Source of the DNA: Acidobacteriaceae bacterium
GTDB taxonomy: Bacteria; Acidobacteriota; Terriglobia; Terriglobales; Acidobacteriaceae
Reading direction: 5' to 3'
Length of the DNA stretch: 8,053 nt
Assembly (NCBI GenBank): GCA_003165855.1
Contig: PMXH01000332.1
Span: forward strand, 1-8,053
A model generated the notes under the pieces. That model was given only the letters and a program-made list of their open reading frames with translations, ran no database searches and had not been told where the DNA came from. The position numbers were made by a program, and so were the translations under genes. Of this stretch, positions 6,186 to 8,053 are shown piece after piece (position 1 is the stretch's first letter; each line of letters opens with the position of its first letter).

Positions 6186-6467
6186 CTACCGGGCGCCGCC
6201 CGCGATCGACGGCACCAGCAGCACCTCATCCCCGTCTTGAAACGCATATCCCGGCCCGCCCAGGAAGCGGATGTCTTCTTCATTCACGTAAATGTTGAGG
6301 AAGCGGCGCACTTGTCCGACCTCGTCGCGCAGGTGGGGCTTCAGGTCCGGAAACTTCTCATCGAGGATGGAGAACAGTTCTCCTAGGTTCGTGGCTGCAC
6401 AGGCAACCGAGCTTACGCCGGCAGTGTGCCGCCGCAGTGCGGTCGGAATTTGGACGGTGATCGCCAT
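6186..6467 (-). CDS. MoaD/ThiS-family ubiquitin-like sulfur-carrier protein, CysO-like
   Basis: Small beta-grasp proteins of this family carry sulfur as a C-terminal thiocarboxylate after adenylation by a ThiF/MoeB-type enzyme. The product has 93 residues. It starts ITVQIPTALRRHT, has a central helix (about 27-39), then VRRFLNIYVNEEDIRFLGG (53-71) and DGDEVLLVPSIAGG (78-91). This pattern closely resembles Mycobacterium tuberculosis CysO, the sulfur donor for CysM in cysteine synthesis, as I recall its sequence. The functional Gly-Gly at 90-91 is followed by Ala92 and Arg93, so the protein as encoded cannot be adenylated until those two residues are removed. Related carriers with such tails are trimmed by a JAMM/Mec-type metalloprotease. 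It follows thrC after 87 bp on the same strand and is probably co-transcribed with it. No ThiF-like or JAMM gene is in the window. The alternative role, molybdopterin synthase small subunit (MoaD), seems less likely from the sequence style. Confidence 0.85.
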   Translation of the reverse strand: MAITVQIPTALRRHTAGVSSVACAATNLGELFSILDEKFPDLKPHLRDEVGQVRRFLNIYVNEEDIRFLGGPGYAFQDGDEVLLVPSIAGGAR

Positions 6468-6481
6468 CGAGGCTACGCTCA

Positions 6482-6530
6482 GCGGCTAAGCCGCCTTCAT
6501 TCTTATCTCTCGCGGCGCGGCTGAAGCCGC
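6482..6530. repeat. Pair of short REP-like palindromes in the thrC-carrier gap
   Basis: Two hairpins share identical 6-bp arms GCGGCT/AGCCGC: the first at 6482-6494 with a one-base loop, the second at 6517-6530 with a two-base loop (GA). On the minus-strand transcript each stem extends through G-U wobble pairs (to 8 bp for the second). They lie 22 bp apart. Similar short GC palindromes are often scattered between bacterial genes (REP/BIME type), and here they sit between two co-oriented genes. They could weaken or process the transcript after thrC. The second is not followed by a U-run in the minus direction, so it is not a standard terminator. Confidence 0.65.
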
Positions 6531-6554
6531 ACCCTTTCAAAACAACCGCCGGTT

Positions 6555-7886
6555 TTAAGCTCCCACCGTAGCCGCCGCTTCTTTCGCCACCTCGACGGTA
6601 TCCAGGGTCTCGTTCAGATACTTTTCGAATTCGGCCAGCTTGGGTGCGATCGGCCGCTCCGTCTCATAGACTCCCGCGAGCACATCGGTTGTCTTCAAGC
6701 CGTTTCCGGTGATGCACAGCACGGTCGTTTCTTCAGGCAGGATGCGGTCCTGGCGATAGAGTTTGCCCGCGCAGCCCACGGTCACTCCGCCAGCAGTCTC
6801 GGTGAAGATGCCTTCGGTCTCGGCCAGCAGCCGGATCGAATCGATCACCTCCGGATCGCTCACGTCCTCGCTCCATCCGCCGCTGTGCTTGATGGTCCTA
6901 ATGGCATAGTGTCCGTCGGCGGGATTGCCGATGGCGAGCGAACGCGCGATCGTCGACGGCTTCTGTGGCTCGATTTCCGCGCTGCCAGTCTTCACCGCAG
7001 TCGAGATCGGAGAGCATCCCGTAGCCTGCGCGCCGAAGAACTTCACCGGCTTCTCCTCCACCAATCCGAGCTTGATCAATTCATCGAACGCTTTCTTGAT
7101 CTTTACAATCAACGACCCGCCCGCCATTGGACAAACCACGTTGTCCGGCAAGCGCCAGCCCAGTTGTTCGGCGATTTCGAAGCCTACCGTTTTCGATCCT
7201 TCGGCGTAGTAAGGACGCAGGTTCACGTTGACGAAGCCCCAGTTCCGCTCTTCGGCAATCTGCGAGCACAGGCGGTTCACCTGGTCGTAGTTGCCGGCGA
7301 TGCGCACCACGTTCGCGCCGAATACTTGTGTGCCGAGAATCTTTGCTGGCTCAAGATCGGATGGAATGAAGATCCAGGCTTTCAGACCCAGTCGCGCGGC
7401 GTGCGCCGCCACGGCATTGGCCAGGTTTCCGGTGGAAGAACACGCGACTGTATCGAACCCGAATGCCTGCGCCTGTGCCAGAGCCACGGCCACTACGCGG
7501 TCCTTGAAGCTCAGCGTGGGCAGACAGACGGCATCATTCTTGAGATAAAGATTCTGCGCCGCGGTCGTTGCGTCGTTCTTATTGCCGGCCAGCCGCGCCG
7601 CCAGACGCGGCGCCTGGAGGAGCGGCGTGAACCCAACCGGCAGCCGGGACTCAAAGCCCGCGGGCAGCGGCAGCAATTCGGCATAGCGCCACATGTTCGG
7701 CGGCCGCTGCGCGATGCGCTCGCGGATGAACTTTGCTTTGTCGCTCGCGCCCTGGGCAAGCGATGCCCGGACGAAATCATAGTCGTAAGTAATTTCGAGA
7801 GGAGAGAAACACTCGTCGCAGATCGAGCGGGGCTGGTTTCCCCAGCTTCGTCCGCATTCCCGGCAGCGTAGTTCGTAGTGAGCCAT
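6555..7886 (-). CDS. thrC: Threonine synthase
   Basis: A PLP-dependent fold-type II enzyme converting O-phospho-L-homoserine and water to L-threonine and phosphate, the last step of threonine synthesis, in the cytoplasm. The product has 443 residues. An N-terminal four-cysteine zinc-ribbon-like element (Cys8, Cys11, Cys23, Cys26) is followed by the catalytic domain: the PLP lysine Lys128 in PTLSFKDR, the PLP-contacting SSTGNLANAVAAHAAR (150-165), the glycine loop MAGGS (254-258), the family motif AIGNPADG (318-325), the loop ETAGGVT (363-369) and the C-terminal ITGNGLK (392-398). These together fit the shorter, Thermus/Bacillus-like threonine synthase class rather than the longer E. coli type. 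The start ATG 7884-7886 places the zinc element at the usual N-terminal position; its Shine-Dalgarno is weak (AAAG or GAG in the region 8-16 bases upstream). The CysO-like carrier gene follows on the same strand. A related PLP enzyme using another phosphorylated or sulfur substrate cannot be excluded from sequence alone, but the motifs favour ThrC. Confidence 0.92.
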   Translation of the reverse strand: MAHYELRCRECGRSWGNQPRSICDECFSPLEITYDYDFVRASLAQGASDKAKFIRERIAQRPPNMWRYAELLPLPAGFESRLPVGFTPLLQAPRLAARLAGNKNDATTAAQNLYLKNDAVCLPTLSFKDRVVAVALAQAQAFGFDTVACSSTGNLANAVAAHAARLGLKAWIFIPSDLEPAKILGTQVFGANVVRIAGNYDQVNRLCSQIAEERNWGFVNVNLRPYYAEGSKTVGFEIAEQLGWRLPDNVVCPMAGGSLIVKIKKAFDELIKLGLVEEKPVKFFGAQATGCSPISTAVKTGSAEIEPQKPSTIARSLAIGNPADGHYAIRTIKHSGGWSEDVSDPEVIDSIRLLAETEGIFTETAGGVTVGCAGKLYRQDRILPEETTVLCITGNGLKTTDVLAGVYETERPIAPKLAEFEKYLNETLDTVEVAKEAAATVGA

Positions 7887-8053
7887 ATTGCTACTCGCTT
7901 TCTTATTTCTCTAAAGCAGCGAATAGCTGGGGACGAGCCGGGAAAAAGCGCCCTAAAAAACAAAGGCTTCTTTTTCCAGGAAATAGGGAAAAGAGGTCGG
8001 AATGCAATAGAAATGAAGCTCGCATCCGAATCTCATGTTCCCCGTTTCCGGGC
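7887..8053. other. Leader region of thrC, no convincing gene
   Basis: This 167-bp stretch lies upstream of thrC on the minus strand and runs to the window edge. It is richer in A/T than the genes, as expected for a promoter region. The best minus-strand promoter I can find is TTGCAT, 16 bases, TATTTC (around 7978-8006), which is poor. No riboswitch, T-box or leader-peptide attenuator was recognised. A short plus-strand open frame begins with ATG 8013 and reaches the edge after 13 codons; that is too little to call a gene. Confidence 0.4.

Noticed and set aside
6098..6283. N-terminal extension of the TetR frame by 62 residues
   Set aside because: It overlaps the carrier gene and the candidate operator, and TetR proteins do not have such a region.
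6885..7871. Long plus-strand open frame of 328 codons opposite thrC
   Set aside because: It is Arg/His-rich with no recognisable domain and is antisense to a clear threonine synthase; typical shadow of a GC-rich gene.
7906..8052. Minus-strand frame open from the window edge to a TAA near 7906, about 48 codons
   Set aside because: Composition is not clearly protein-like and it would sit in the leader of thrC; it could be the tail of an upstream gene but cannot be judged at the edge.
8013..8053. Possible start of a divergent plus-strand gene
   Set aside because: Only 13 codons are visible, with no well-placed ribosome binding site.

Overview
The window looks like chromosomal DNA from a GC-rich, probably Gram-negative bacterium. 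Gene content and protein style fit a soil Acidobacteriota (Terriglobia-like), but that is an impression from translated sequences, not a search. There are eight protein genes, packed tightly; the longest non-coding stretches are 167 bp (7887-8053) and 150 bp (1959-2108). No tRNA, rRNA, CRISPR array, insertion sequence or phage gene was seen.

Layout. (1) 1-1496, plus strand: the 3' half of plsX followed by fabD, membrane phospholipid and fatty-acid synthesis genes. (2) 1500-1958, minus strand: a small membrane-anchored protein of unknown function, convergent with fabD across only 3 bp, with a plausible promoter of its own. (3) 1959-2108: an AT-rich spacer holding an inverted pair of octamer-phased repeats with 26-bp perfectly complementary arms. 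(4) 2109-6097, minus strand: a four-gene efflux operon in the order TetR regulator, HlyD-type adaptor, ABC ATPase, ABC-2 permease. The genes overlap or nearly touch (ATGA and TAATG junctions, then a 19-bp gap). A 20-bp imperfect palindrome just before the regulator is a good candidate operator. (5) 6186-7886, minus strand: threonine synthase (thrC) followed by a ubiquitin-fold sulfur-carrier protein resembling mycobacterial CysO. Two small REP-like hairpins lie between them. (6) 7887-8053: leader of thrC with no convincing gene.

How the genes work together. PlsX makes acyl-phosphate for phospholipid synthesis and FabD loads malonyl groups on acyl carrier protein, so both act at the lipid-supply node. 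The TetR/HlyD/ABC set should form an inner-membrane exporter controlled by its own regulator; its substrate cannot be read from sequence. The carrier next to thrC ends in Gly-Gly-Ala-Arg rather than a bare Gly-Gly, so it probably needs proteolytic trimming before it can carry sulfur. Its pairing with a PLP enzyme that uses O-phosphohomoserine is the most thought-provoking arrangement here. I see no clearly new multi-gene system; the best leads are the carrier/thrC pair and the octamer inverted repeat.
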